A stretch of DNA of 64,000 nucleotides from Actinomadura litoris (GTDB lineage: Bacteria > Actinomycetota > Actinomycetes > Streptosporangiales > Streptosporangiaceae). The stretch spans positions 62,001-126,000 of the forward strand of contig NZ_WOFH01000010.1 in assembly GCF_009733595.1 (NCBI RefSeq), read 5' to 3'. The notes under the pieces are model-generated. The model worked only from the letters and a program-made list of their open reading frames with translations, ran no database searches and was not told the DNA's origin. The position numbers and the translations under genes were made by a program. Positions 8,705-17,867 of the stretch are shown in pieces. Position 1 is the stretch's first letter; each line of letters opens with the position of its first letter.

Positions 8705-8730
8705 GCGGCGTCACGGAACCGTCACGCCGC
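8705..8730 (-). terminator. Hairpin overlapping the nagZ stop codon
   Basis: GCGGCGTCACGG at 8705-8716 pairs with 8719-8730 over 12 positions with one mismatch. The hairpin covers the end of the nagZ-like gene and could terminate the sugar operon. Confidence 0.4.
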
Positions 8731-10170
8731 GGTCGTCAGGCCCAGCAGTTCGGCGGCCGCCTGGGCGTTGGCGGCGGCGGCTCCGTAGGTGGCGAGGTAC
8801 ACCGCGGATCCGGGCCGCCACACGGGCAGGCCCATCTCCACGACGACCGTGTCCGGACGCGCCGTCAGGAGCGCGGTCGTGAGCGCCCGCTGGCCCGCGT
8901 GGCGGTGCGCGTCGCGCAGCACGACGACCAGTCCGCGTCCCGTGGCACGTTCCAGGACACGGTCTGCCTCCCCTTCGGCCCCATCGGCCTGCACGGCGTC
9001 GGGAGCCCACGGGTTGAGCCCCCACGGGGTCGGGCCGACCGCGATGTTCCCGGTCGCCTCAAGCTCCACCACGAGCGGCGCGGCGCTCCAGCCCGGCAGC
9101 GATCCCGACACGCGGATGGCGCGGCGGGCGGCCTCCAGGCCGGCGGCGCGGTCGACCACGGCGGGGCTGTGCCCGGCCAGCCACTGCTTCAGACGGCCCG
9201 TGCGGCCCGCCGAGGCCGCGAGGCGCTCCTCGGTCAGCCGCCCGGCCCGCACCGCCGCGACGATCGCCTCAAGCGTGGCGGTGAGGGTCTCGGCGTGCTC
9301 GTTCGGGCCGAGGCACAGCAGGTCGGCGCCCGCGATCAGCGCCCGGACCGACGCCTCGGGGATGCCGATCTCGCCGCTGGCGCCCTCCATGTCGAGCGCG
9401 TCGGTGACGATCACGCCCTGGTAGCCGAGCCGCTCGCGCAGCAGGCCGGTGATCGCGGCGCCGGACAGGGTCGCCGGCACGCCGCGGGTGATGGCGGGCA
9501 GGTTGAGGTGCCCGGTCATCACCGCGCGGGTGCCGGCCTCGATCGCCGCGCGGAACGGGACCAGCTCGCGGCGGTCCAGCAGCTCCAGGTCGGCGTCGAC
9601 GAGCGGGACGGACAGGTGGCTGTCCTCCACGGTGGCGCCGTGGCCCGGGAAGTGCTTCGCGCACGCCGCCACGCCCGCCTCCTGCGTGCCCGTCACGGCC
9701 GCGGCGGCGTGCCGGGCGACGAGCTCGGGGTCGGGCCCGAACGAGCGGGTGCCGATCACGGGGTTGTCGTCGGCGGTGTTGACGTCCACCGAGGGCGCGA
9801 AGTTGAGGTTGACCCCCACCTCGGCCAGCTCGGCGCCGAGCGAGCGGTAGACGCGCCGGGTCAGCTCCGGGTCGTCCACCGCGCCGAGGGCGGCGTTGCC
9901 CGGGTAGGGGCTGCCGGTGGCGTGGCCGCCGAGCCGGGTGACGTCGCCGCCCTCCTCGTCGATGGTCACGAACGGGTCGCCGGCCTTGCGCATCTGCATG
10001 GTCAGGGCGGCGAGGGACTCCGGGCTCGGCACGTTGCCGGTCAGCGCGAACAGCGTCACGCCGCCGAGGCCGGCCTCCAGCGCGTCCAGCACCCAGCGGG
10101 GCGCGGTCGGGCCGGGGAAGGAGGGGAGCAGCGTGCCGCGGGCGAGCCGGGCGAGGTCGTCGGTGTTCAC
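8722..10170 (-). CDS. nagZ: Glycoside hydrolase family 3, NagZ-like beta-N-acetylhexosaminidase
   Basis: The 482-residue enzyme has the GH3 TIM-barrel motifs of NagZ-type hexosaminidases: FVTIDEEGGDVTRLG, ACAKHFPGHGATVEDSH with the Asp-His acid/base pair typical of the NagZ subfamily, and VIVTDALDMEG with the nucleophile Asp. A C-terminal alpha/beta domain of about 140 residues follows, as in longer Gram-positive NagZ proteins. There is no signal peptide, so it works in the cytoplasm on imported GlcNAc-containing oligosaccharides or muropeptides. The GTG start at 10170 overlaps the stop of the upstream permease by four bases (GTGA), showing translational coupling with the ABC transporter. Confidence 0.92.
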   Translation of the reverse strand: MNTDDLARLARGTLLPSFPGPTAPRWVLDALEAGLGGVTLFALTGNVPSPESLAALTMQMRKAGDPFVTIDEEGGDVTRLGGHATGSPYPGNAALGAVDDPELTRRVYRSLGAELAEVGVNLNFAPSVDVNTADDNPVIGTRSFGPDPELVARHAAAAVTGTQEAGVAACAKHFPGHGATVEDSHLSVPLVDADLELLDRRELVPFRAAIEAGTRAVMTGHLNLPAITRGVPATLSGAAITGLLRERLGYQGVIVTDALDMEGASGEIGIPEASVRALIAGADLLCLGPNEHAETLTATLEAIVAAVRAGRLTEERLAASAGRTGRLKQWLAGHSPAVVDRAAGLEAARRAIRVSGSLPGWSAAPLVVELEATGNIAVGPTPWGLNPWAPDAVQADGAEGEADRVLERATGRGLVVVLRDAHRHAGQRALTTALLTARPDTVVVEMGLPVWRPGSAVYLATYGAAAANAQAAAELLGLTTAA

Positions 10171-11009
10171 CCCTTCACCGCCCCTGCGGTGAGGCCGGAG
10201 ACCATGCGGCGCTGGACGAGGAGGAAGAACGCGATGACGGGAATGGTGAGCAGCGTGGACGCTGCCATGATGGGCCCCCAGGCGTTGCCGCTGCGGCCGA
10301 AGAAGAACTGCAGCATGATCGGCAGGGTGTACTTGTCCTGGTCTTCCAGGAAGGTGTAGGCGAAGATGAACTCGTTCCAGGCGGTGATGAAGGAGAAGAT
10401 GCTGGTCGCGACCAGGCCGGGCGCGACGAGCGGGAGCATGACCTTGAAGAACGTCCGGACGGGGCCGGCGCCGTCGATCGCGGCGGCCTCCTCCAGCTCG
10501 CGCGGCACCGCGGCGACGAAGCCGCGCAGCATCCAGATCGCGAACGGGACGGCGAAGCCGATGTAGACGACCGCGAGGCCGGGCAGCGTGTTGAGCATGT
10601 CGGCCTTCTTGAGGTCCAGGAACAGCGGGATGACCAGGGCCTCCAGCGGAACCATCTGGACCACCAGCAGCATGACCAGGAACGTCGTCCGGAACCGGAA
10701 GCGGAACCGGGCGACGGCGGTCGCCGCCAGCAGGGCGAACAGGCTCGACACCACGACGGTGACGAGGGCGAGCACGGCGCTGTTGCGGAAGTACTCCCAG
10801 AAGGAGACCTCCGCGATGCCGCCGTTCAGCACGAGGTCGAAGTGGGCCAGCGTCGGGTGCGACGGGAACGGCTTCGGCGTCGTGCTGAAGATCTCGGTGT
10901 TGGGCTTGAACGCGGTGGAGACCATCCAGAAGACGGGGAACACCGCGAAAACGAAGACGAGCAGGCCGGTCCCGTTCAGGGCGGCCCGCCGGAGCAGGGA
11001 GCGCTTCAT
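10167..11009 (-). CDS. Carbohydrate ABC transporter permease (MalG type)
   Basis: The 280-residue membrane protein has six predicted helices beginning with LNGTGLLVFVFAVFPVFWMV. The EAA loop EEAAAIDGAGPVRTFFKVML, which docks on the ATPase, identifies a CUT1 MalG/DasC-type permease. The start overlaps the stop of the other permease by four bases (ATGA), and its stop overlaps the NagZ start. No ATP-binding subunit is encoded in the cluster. As in Streptomyces, a shared MsiK-type ATPase elsewhere is the likely partner; this is an inference. Confidence 0.92.
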   Translation of the reverse strand: MKRSLLRRAALNGTGLLVFVFAVFPVFWMVSTAFKPNTEIFSTTPKPFPSHPTLAHFDLVLNGGIAEVSFWEYFRNSAVLALVTVVVSSLFALLAATAVARFRFRFRTTFLVMLLVVQMVPLEALVIPLFLDLKKADMLNTLPGLAVVYIGFAVPFAIWMLRGFVAAVPRELEEAAAIDGAGPVRTFFKVMLPLVAPGLVATSIFSFITAWNEFIFAYTFLEDQDKYTLPIMLQFFFGRSGNAWGPIMAASTLLTIPVIAFFLLVQRRMVSGLTAGAVKG

Positions 11010-11977
11010 CTGGTCTCCCCCTGACGCACCATGACCCGGACGTACAGGGCCGTGACGACGAGCAGGATCATCGTCAGCACGAGCGCGATCGCCGAACCCA
11101 TGCCGAGCTTCGGATTGAGCGAGCCGAACGCCTCGCTGTAGGCGTACAGCGACAGGTTGAACGCGTCGCGGTTCGCCATCCCGGACATCACGAACAGCTG
11201 GGTGAACACCTTGAAGTCCCAGATGATCGACATGACCAGCAGCACGAGGAAGATCGGCTTGAGCATCGGGTAGGTGATGCTCCAGAACGTCCGCCAGGGG
11301 CCCGACCCGTCCACGCGCGCGGCCTCGTACAGCTCGCTCGGCACGCTCTTGAGGCCGGCGAGGACGGAGACGGCGACGAACGGGCACGCCTGCCACACCA
11401 CGCACACGGTCAGCACGGTGTAGGTGGACAGGGGCTTGGCGAACCAGTTGTAGTCGAGCCAGCCGCTCCCGACGAGGAAGTCGGGCAGCAGGTCGAGGGT
11501 CCAGTTGACCACGCCGCCGGTGGTGCCGAACAGCCAGGTGAAGATGATGGCCGCGGTGACCGGCGGGGTCGCCCAGGCGACCATCACGCCGCCGGCGACG
11601 AAGTTCGACATCTTGGTGCCGAGCTTGTTGAGCAGCAGCCCGATCAGCGTGCCCACCACCATCGTGAGGCTCACCGCGACGACGGCGAACAGCACGGTGT
11701 GCCGGAGGGTCTGCCAGAAGAACGGGTCGTCGAAGATCGTTTTGAAGTTCTCGGTGCCCACCGACTCGGCCGGCTCGCCGCGCAACTGGCGGTTGCCGAC
11801 CTTCTGGAAGGACATGATCCCGATCTGGACCATGGGCCAGAACATCAGGAGTGCGATCACGATCACGGTGGGCGCGATCAGCAGATAGGGCCCGAAACGG
11901 GGCCTGCGTAGGGAGCGCGCCCGGCCGGGGGATCTCCGGCCGGGCGTCCTCTTTACCGCGGGAGCGGTGTCGAGCAT
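11006..11977 (-). CDS. Carbohydrate ABC transporter permease (MalF type)
   Basis: The 323-residue permease has a basic cytoplasmic N-terminus (residues 1-28), then FGPYLLIAPTVIVIALLMFW and five further helices. The EAA loop reads ELYEAARVDGSGPWRTFWSI. It is the MalF/DasB-type partner of the downstream permease and forms the membrane channel with it. It lies 92 bases after the binding-protein gene, separated by a perfect hairpin. That may let the binding protein be made in excess over the membrane parts. Confidence 0.92.
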   Translation of the reverse strand: MLDTAPAVKRTPGRRSPGRARSLRRPRFGPYLLIAPTVIVIALLMFWPMVQIGIMSFQKVGNRQLRGEPAESVGTENFKTIFDDPFFWQTLRHTVLFAVVAVSLTMVVGTLIGLLLNKLGTKMSNFVAGGVMVAWATPPVTAAIIFTWLFGTTGGVVNWTLDLLPDFLVGSGWLDYNWFAKPLSTYTVLTVCVVWQACPFVAVSVLAGLKSVPSELYEAARVDGSGPWRTFWSITYPMLKPIFLVLLVMSIIWDFKVFTQLFVMSGMANRDAFNLSLYAYSEAFGSLNPKLGMGSAIALVLTMILLVVTALYVRVMVRQGETR

Positions 11978-12019
11978 GCGCGGTTCCGATCAGCGGGGAC
12001 GGGCGGGTGGCGTTGCCGG

Positions 12020-12060
12020 GCCCCGGCCGCCCGGCGTCGGTGCGCGCGGGCGGCCGGGGC
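12020..12060 (-). other. Perfect hairpin between binding-protein and permease genes (sugar operon)
   Basis: GCCCCGGCCGCCCG at 12020-12033 pairs perfectly with 12047-12060 (14 bp, 13-base loop). It begins 9 bases after the stop of the sugar-binding lipoprotein gene. It probably acts as a partial terminator or as an RNA-stability barrier within the operon. Confidence 0.65.
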
Positions 12061-12069
12061 GTGCCGGTC

Positions 12070-13341
12070 CTACTGGTTGAGCAGCGCGTTCGCCTGCTCG
12101 TTGGCCTTCTTCAACTCGGCGTCCGCGGCCTTGCCCTGCATGATCGCCTTCATCGCGTTCGGCAGCACCTTCTTGGCCTGCTCGAACTCGCCCCAGCCGG
12201 AGCTGATCGGGGTGAACTTGGTGTTACCGGCGATCTCGGTGAAGATCGCCAGCTTCGGGTCGGAGAACTTCACGTCCGAGCGCATGGACGAGAAGCCGCT
12301 GTAGTCGGCCCACGCGGCCGCGTTCTTGGCGTTGTTCAGGACCGTGATGTAGTCGAACGCCGCGTCCTTGGCCTTGCTGTCCTTCCAGACGGCGAGGTCG
12401 GAGCCGCCCGCCATGACCGGGGCGTTGCCGCCGGCCTTGCTCGGGATCGGGAACACCGCCCACTTGTCGGCGTCCTTGGAGGAGATCTTCTTCATCTCCT
12501 TCAGAGACCAGCTGCCGTCGATGTACATGCCGAGCTTGCCGAGGGCGAAGTCGCGCTGCGGGCCCTCAAGCTCGTTCTTGCCGATGTACTTCTCGGGGGC
12601 GACCTTCTCCTTGGTCACGAGCCCGGTGTAGTAGTTCACCGCCTCGACGGCCTGCGGCTGGTCGAGCTTGCCGGCCCACTTGCCGCCGTCCTTGGTGGCC
12701 ACCTCGCCGCCGTTGCCCCAGATGAAGCTGACGAGCGCGTTGGTCTGGTCGCTGGGCACGCCGATGCCGGGGACCTTCTTGGCGTCCTGCAGCTTCTTGG
12801 CGGCCGCGGACAGCTCGGTCCAGTTCTTCGGAGGCTGGATGTTCAGCTCCTTGAACCAGTCCGTCCGGTACCAGATGGCGCGGACGCCGCCGTACCACGG
12901 CACCGCGTAGGTCTTGCCGCCCGACTGGTCGTTGCCGAGCGCCGTCTTGTTGAGGGTCTTGCCGTCGGCCCAGCCGGAGTACTTGTCGCTGATGTCGGCG
13001 AGGCTGCCCTGCTCGATGTGAGACTGGACGTCGGTGTTGCCCAGCTCGGTGACGTCCGGTCCCTCGCCGCCCGCCGCGGCCTTCTGGAAGGTGGTGGCTA
13101 CCTGCGGCCACGGCACGTACTTGATCTGGACGTCGGTGCCCGGGTGCTTCTGCTTGAACTCGGTCTCGACCGTGTCGAGGAACTTGGTCTGCTCGGGCGT
13201 GCCCTCGCCCATCATCCAGACCTTGAGCTGCGCCGGGTCCTTGCCGCCCGATCCGGACTTGTCATCCTTGTCGTCCCCGCCGCAGGCCGCGGCGGCCAGG
13301 GCGATCGCGGCCACCGTGGCCGCAACCTTGATGTACTTCAC
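12070..13341 (-). CDS. Extracellular sugar-binding lipoprotein of an ABC transporter
   Basis: The 423-residue family-1 solute-binding protein has a lipoprotein signal peptide, MKYIKVAATVAAIALAAAAC, with the acylated cysteine at residue 20. A Gly/Asp/Lys linker follows, then the two-lobed fold from LKVWMMGEGTPEQTKF. AVPWYGGVRAIWYRTDWF and LGKLGMYIDGSWS are typical of DasA/NgcE-like binders of GlcNAc or chitobiose. The downstream NagZ suggests an N-acetylglucosamine-containing oligosaccharide ligand, but this is inferred. It is the first gene of the operon and is divergent from the ROK regulator. Confidence 0.92.
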   Translation of the reverse strand: MKYIKVAATVAAIALAAAACGGDDKDDKSGSGGKDPAQLKVWMMGEGTPEQTKFLDTVETEFKQKHPGTDVQIKYVPWPQVATTFQKAAAGGEGPDVTELGNTDVQSHIEQGSLADISDKYSGWADGKTLNKTALGNDQSGGKTYAVPWYGGVRAIWYRTDWFKELNIQPPKNWTELSAAAKKLQDAKKVPGIGVPSDQTNALVSFIWGNGGEVATKDGGKWAGKLDQPQAVEAVNYYTGLVTKEKVAPEKYIGKNELEGPQRDFALGKLGMYIDGSWSLKEMKKISSKDADKWAVFPIPSKAGGNAPVMAGGSDLAVWKDSKAKDAAFDYITVLNNAKNAAAWADYSGFSSMRSDVKFSDPKLAIFTEIAGNTKFTPISSGWGEFEQAKKVLPNAMKAIMQGKAADAELKKANEQANALLNQ

Positions 13342-13539
13342 TGGGAATCCTTTCCGGCATCGCCTCGCGCGGCCTTGGTGGCCTGCGGTGCGAGTGGAAC
13401 ACGGCCCGACCCTTTAGGGTCCAGCCATGCCCCGCTCGACGTCGCATCGCGCGCGGGCGCCCTGCTCGCCAGTCGGCGCTCTGCGCGCGCCCCCCGCCCG
13501 GGGTACGGAACCGGTTGGCGCTTGGGCGTAAACTAACAA

Positions 13540-13548
13540 GAAACTTTC
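13540..13548. promoter_or_regulatory. Probable ROK-regulator operator between divergent genes
   Basis: The palindrome GAAACTTTC lies inside an A/T-rich island (13530-13558, around ACTAACAAGAAACTTTCC) in otherwise GC-rich DNA, about 50 bases before the ROK gene. Actinobacterial ROK repressors often bind sites of this A/T-rich GAAA-TTTC type next to their own gene. The assignment rests on position and symmetry. Confidence 0.5.
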
Positions 13549-13596
13549 CTAAACAAAACCGCTCGTTAGCGGATTGAGACATCGAGGGGTGCCAGG

Positions 13597-14823
13597 ATGG
13601 TCAGACGGCCGGGAACACCGCGGCTGCTGCGTGAGCTGAACGACCGCGCGGCACTGGACCTGCTCGTCGAGCAGGGACCGCTGACCCGCGCCCAGATCGG
13701 CGAGCACACCGGGCTGTCCAAGGTCACCGCCTCCCAACTGCTGTCCAGGCTCGAAGACCGAGGGCTCGTCGAGGTCGTCGGGGAGCAGGCCGGAGGCCGC
13801 GGCCCGAACGCCGCCCTGTACGCCGTCGTGCCGTCGTCGGCCTATGTGGCGGGCCTCGAAGTGGGGCCGGACGGCGTCACCGCGGGCGTCGCCGACGTCA
13901 CCGGCTGCATCGTCGCCCAGGTTACCGTCGATCCGAACGGCGCCGACGAACCCGTGAAGACGGTGCACAGCGCCGTCGTCAAGGCGTGCCGCTCGGCCCG
14001 GGTGGCGCTGTCGCGGCTGAGCGCCTTCGTGATCGGCACCCCCGGCGTGGTCGACCCGCGGTCGGGCGACGTCCAGTTCTCCTTCGACCTTCCGGCCTGG
14101 CACGAGGGCGTCCTTGAGGCATTGCGGACCGACCTGCGCCGCCCGGTGACGATCGAGAACGACGTCAACCTCGCGGCGATCGCCGAGCGCGCCTACGGCG
14201 CCGCCCGCTCCGCCGACGACTTCGCGCTGATGTGGTTCGACCGCGGCATCGGCCTGTCGGTCATGCTGGGCGGACGCCTGCACCGGGGCCGCTCGGGCGG
14301 CGCGGGCGAGATCGGCTACCTGCCCGTCCCCGGCGCGCCGCTGCCGCTCGGCGCGGCCAGACGCGGCCAGGAGGACGAGGGCGAGGGCGTCACCGAGTCG
14401 ACCACGTGGGGCATCCCGACCCTCGCGGGCGGTTACGGCTCCCTCGTCGGCGCGGACGCGGTCCGCGCCCTCGCCCACGCGCACGGCATCGGCGAGCCCA
14501 CGGCGGTCGACTGCGTCCGCGCGGCGGCGGCCGACGAGACGCGCGGCGGTGTCTTCCTGGACGAGCTGGCCAACCGCATCTCCTACGGCGTGACCTCGGT
14601 CAACATCGTTCTCGACCCGGGCCTGGTCGTCCTGTCGGGGCACCTCGGACGCGCCGGTGGCGTGCCGCTGGCGACCCGGATCGAGCGGGCCGTGGGCCGC
14701 ATCAGCCCGACCCGCCCCTCGGTCGTCGTGACGGAGGTGGAGGGCAACCCGGTCCTGCGCGGCGCCCTGCACGCGGCTCTGGACCAGGCCCGCGACGAGG
14801 TGTTCTCCGCCGAGAAGAGCTGA
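13597..14823 (+). CDS. ROK-family transcriptional regulator
   Basis: The 408-residue protein joins an N-terminal winged helix (LLVEQGPLTRAQIGEHTG, LSKVTASQLLSRLEDRGLVE) to a ROK sugar-kinase-like domain from about residue 80. The ROK part has IGTPGVVDPRSGDV, TIENDVNLAAIAERAYG and SGGAGEIGYLPV. The zinc-binding cysteine motif CxCGxxGCxE that follows GEIGH in NagC-like and kinase members is missing; the sequence runs into Pro/Leu and an acidic loop instead. Loss of these cysteines occurs in some regulators. It is divergent from the sugar transporter operon and probably represses it in response to an amino sugar. Confidence 0.9.
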   Translation: MVRRPGTPRLLRELNDRAALDLLVEQGPLTRAQIGEHTGLSKVTASQLLSRLEDRGLVEVVGEQAGGRGPNAALYAVVPSSAYVAGLEVGPDGVTAGVADVTGCIVAQVTVDPNGADEPVKTVHSAVVKACRSARVALSRLSAFVIGTPGVVDPRSGDVQFSFDLPAWHEGVLEALRTDLRRPVTIENDVNLAAIAERAYGAARSADDFALMWFDRGIGLSVMLGGRLHRGRSGGAGEIGYLPVPGAPLPLGAARRGQEDEGEGVTESTTWGIPTLAGGYGSLVGADAVRALAHAHGIGEPTAVDCVRAAAADETRGGVFLDELANRISYGVTSVNIVLDPGLVVLSGHLGRAGGVPLATRIERAVGRISPTRPSVVVTEVEGNPVLRGALHAALDQARDEVFSAEKS

Positions 14824-15140
14824 AGGACCCGGCCCGGAACGGCCGAGCCGACGAGGCGGACGCGTCCCCACCCGGCCGAGCCGAGACGGCCGAGTCGGAA
14901 CAGGTTCGGCCAGGGGCGGCCGAGATAGTGCGACGAGGGCCCCCACCACCCGGTGGGGGCCCTCGCGTTGTTCACGGAGCTCACTTGACCGTGAGACTCA
15001 TCTATCGGGACGTGCATTGGTTCGGGACGCGGCGCACAGGCCGAGAGTGTCGGTCGAGAGTCGGCCCCGCGTCTGGTCCAGAGGTGCCTCAGGTGAGACG
15101 TGTCGTGCCGGGACGCGCCGGTCGCCTGCCGTGACGGGCG
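14824..15140 (+). other. Intergenic region after the ROK gene
   Basis: The only clear structure in this stretch is the strong hairpin at 14934-14965. No ORF with convincing codon use, RNA gene or repeat was seen in the remainder. Confidence 0.4.
14934..14965 (+). terminator. Strong hairpin terminator after the ROK gene
   Basis: CGAGGGCCCCCACC at 14934-14947 pairs perfectly with 14952-14965 (14 bp, 4-base loop). It starts 111 bases after the ROK stop. Confidence 0.8.
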
Positions 15141-15275
15141 CTACTTCGCCGAAGGCGCGTCCGCGCTGTCGTGATCATGGCGCCGCGGGTCGTTCAACGC
15201 GCGGTCGATGACCGTCTGGCTGATGATCTGGCGCTTGCGCCGCTGAGCGGCGGCCCACCGTGCCGTAGGTGTCAT
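15141..15275 (-). CDS. Possible small basic protein of 44 residues
   Basis: The frame begins at an ATG at 15275 and ends at a TAG at 15141. Its product, starting MTPTARWAAAQRRKRQIISQ, would be a basic amphipathic helix followed by an acidic His/Asp-rich tail. Codon third positions are about 85 percent G or C, close to real genes here, and it stands alone between the ROK terminator and secA2. The ribosome site is weak (GGGGT, 8 bases upstream). No family is recognised, and conservation would decide whether it is real. Confidence 0.4.
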   Translation of the reverse strand: MTPTARWAAAQRRKRQIISQTVIDRALNDPRRHDHDSADAPSAK

Positions 15276-15518
15276 GCCGAAACCCCGTTCCGCGGCGGCA
15301 CTTTCCCCTTGGCCACCGCAACCCCGTATGCCTACATGCTCTCAAACCGGAGCCCCCAGGGGTATCCGTCTTGGGGATGAATCCGAGGTCAGACCTCATG
15401 GGGAGACCCCTGGACGGGGCCTACGCCCTGTGCTCGGGACGGTGTCGCTGCGATCATGGGAACCGTGGGTCCCCGGCCGCCCGTTGGGGACCGTGACCGA
15501 CGAGACCGAGGGGATGCC

Positions 15519-17867
15519 ATGGCGCTGCGTGATCGGCTGCGGCGCCTCGTCCAGAAGCCGGGGAGCGTCGACCTGGCGCCGTTCCGCGCGATCGTGGACG
15601 AGGCGGGGGCGCGCGAGGAGCGCGTCCGGGAGCTGGACGAGGCGTCCCTGACCGCCGCCGCCGCGGCCCTGCGTGCCGGAGACGGCCCCGTCGAGGCCGA
15701 TGACCTGGCGGAACTGTGCGCGGTGGGCCGCGAGGCCGCCCGCCGCGCGCTCGGGGAGCGGCCGTTCGACGTCCAGCTCGTCGGGACGCTCGCGCTGCTG
15801 TCCGGCCATGTCGCGGAGATGGCGACCGGCGAGGGCAAGACCCTCGCGGGCGCGCTGGCCGCCGCCGGTTACGCGCTGCGAGGCCGCCGGGTGCACGTGA
15901 TGTCGGTCAACGACTACCTCGCGCGGCGCGACGCCGAGTGGATGGGACCGCTCTACCGGTCGCTCGGCGTGTCGGTGGCCTGGGTCGGCCAGGCGTCCAC
16001 TCCCGGACAGCGCCGCGAGGCCTACCGGGCGGACGTCACCTACGCGCCCGTCAGCGAGATCGGCTTCGACCTCCTCCGCGACCGCCTGGTCACCGACCCG
16101 GCCGACCTCGTGCTGACCGAGCCGTCCGTCGCGCTGGTCGACGAGGCGGACTCGGTCCTGGTGGACGAGGCGATGGTGCCGCTCGTCCTCGCCGGGGCCT
16201 CCGAGCTGGACGCGGCCGACCCGCGCTACGCCGACCTCGTCCGGCGGCTGCGGCCCGGCCTGCACTACGCCACCGACGAGGAGGCCCGCAACGTGCAGCT
16301 CACCCCGGCGGGCACCCGCGAGGTGGAGCGCGCCCTCGGCGTCGACCTCTACGCCGCCGAGCACCTCGCCGTCCTCACGGCCGTGAACGTCGCCCTGCAC
16401 GCGGAAGTCCTCCTGCACCGCGACGTGGACTACATCGTCCGGGACGGCGCGGTGAAGCTGGTCAGCGAGTCGCGGGGCCGGGTGGCGCTGCTGCAGCGCT
16501 GGCCGGACGGCCTCCAGGCGGCGGTCGAGGCGAAGGAGGAGCTGGAGGCGTCCCCGAGCGGGGAGATCCTCGACTCGATCACCGTCCAGGAGCTGGTCGG
16601 CCGGTACCCCGTCCGCTGCGGGATGACCGGCACCGCGATGGCGGTCGCCGGTCAGCTCACCGAGTTCTACTCGCTGCGGATCGCGGTCGTGCCGCCGAAC
16701 CGCCCCTGCGTCCGCGACGACGAGCCCGACCGCCTCTACGCGACCTCCGCCGACAAGGAGGTCGCGATCGTCGAGGCGATCTCCGAGGCGCACGCGTCCG
16801 GGCGGCCGGTCCTGGTCGGGACGGGCGACGTCGCCGAGTCCGAGCGCCTCGCGCGCCGCCTCACCCGCGCCGGCCTCGACCCCGTCGTCCTCAACGCCAA
16901 GAACGACGCGGAGGAGGCCGCGATCATCGCCGACGCCGGCGGGTACGGCGCGGTCACCGTCTCCACGCAGATGGCGGGGCGCGGCACCGACATCCGCCTC
17001 GGCGGCAGCCCGCCCTCCGCCGCCCCCGGCACCGCGCCCGCGAGCACCGACGGCTCCGACCACGACCGCGTCGCCGCCGCGGGCGGCCTCCTGGTGGTCG
17101 GCACCGGCCGCTACCACAGCAGCCGCCTGGACGACCAGCTCCGGGGCCGCGCCGGCCGCCAGGGCGACCCCGGCGGCTCGGTGTTCTTCACCAGCCTCCA
17201 GGACGACCTCGTGACCCGCTACGCGCCCGACGAGGACGTCCGCGCGTCCTCCGGCGCCGACGGCCGCGTCGACGACAAGGGCGCCCACTGGATCGTCGGG
17301 CACGCCCAGCGCATCGCCGAGGGCGTCGACCTGGAGATCCACCGCAACACCTGGCGCTACAACCACCTGGTCGGGCTCCAGCGCCGCGAGCTCCTCGCCG
17401 AACGCGAGGACGTCCTGCGCGGCGACCGCGCCGACCGGATGCTCGCCGCCGAACGCCCCGAGCGCCATGCCGAACTCACCGGCACCGCGGGCGCCCCGGC
17501 GGTCGCGGAGGCAGCGCGGCAGATCGTCCTGTACGAGCTCGACCGCTGCTGGGCCGAGCACCTGGCGATCCTCGCCGACCTGCGCGAGGGCATCCACCTG
17601 CGCTCACTCGGCCGCGGCCTGGACCCGCTGGTCGAGTTCCACAACGAGGCCGTCCCCGCGGGCAAACGCCTCCTCCCCGAGGCGAAACGGCGCTCGGTCG
17701 CGGCGTTCGAGGCCCTCACCGCCTCCGAGGACGGCATCGACCTGGACGCCGCCGACCTCAAACGCCCCTCCGCCACCTGGACCTACCTCGTCCACGACAA
17801 CCCCTTCGGCTCCCTGGACGAACGCGCTTTCCGCGGCCTGGTGTCCATGTTCAAACGCCGCCGCTGA
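15519..17867 (+). CDS. secA2: Accessory preprotein translocase ATPase SecA2
   Basis: The 782-residue protein is a shortened SecA. Walker A is EMATGEGKTLAGALAAAGYA, followed by VNDYLARRDAEWMGPLY, Walker B VALVDEADSVLVDEA, motif MTGTAMAVAGQLTEFY and QMAGRGTDIRLGG with LRGRAGRQGDPG. The C-terminal scaffold and wing regions are short, and the zinc-binding tail that contacts SecB and lipids in SecA1 is absent, as in actinobacterial SecA2. SecA2 drives export of a small set of proteins through SecYEG. The ATG at 15519 follows GAGGGG. No SecY2 or accessory Sec genes are nearby, and the tandem repeat region lies directly downstream. Confidence 0.92.
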   Translation: MALRDRLRRLVQKPGSVDLAPFRAIVDEAGAREERVRELDEASLTAAAAALRAGDGPVEADDLAELCAVGREAARRALGERPFDVQLVGTLALLSGHVAEMATGEGKTLAGALAAAGYALRGRRVHVMSVNDYLARRDAEWMGPLYRSLGVSVAWVGQASTPGQRREAYRADVTYAPVSEIGFDLLRDRLVTDPADLVLTEPSVALVDEADSVLVDEAMVPLVLAGASELDAADPRYADLVRRLRPGLHYATDEEARNVQLTPAGTREVERALGVDLYAAEHLAVLTAVNVALHAEVLLHRDVDYIVRDGAVKLVSESRGRVALLQRWPDGLQAAVEAKEELEASPSGEILDSITVQELVGRYPVRCGMTGTAMAVAGQLTEFYSLRIAVVPPNRPCVRDDEPDRLYATSADKEVAIVEAISEAHASGRPVLVGTGDVAESERLARRLTRAGLDPVVLNAKNDAEEAAIIADAGGYGAVTVSTQMAGRGTDIRLGGSPPSAAPGTAPASTDGSDHDRVAAAGGLLVVGTGRYHSSRLDDQLRGRAGRQGDPGGSVFFTSLQDDLVTRYAPDEDVRASSGADGRVDDKGAHWIVGHAQRIAEGVDLEIHRNTWRYNHLVGLQRRELLAEREDVLRGDRADRMLAAERPERHAELTGTAGAPAVAEAARQIVLYELDRCWAEHLAILADLREGIHLRSLGRGLDPLVEFHNEAVPAGKRLLPEAKRRSVAAFEALTASEDGIDLDAADLKRPSATWTYLVHDNPFGSLDERAFRGLVSMFKRRR

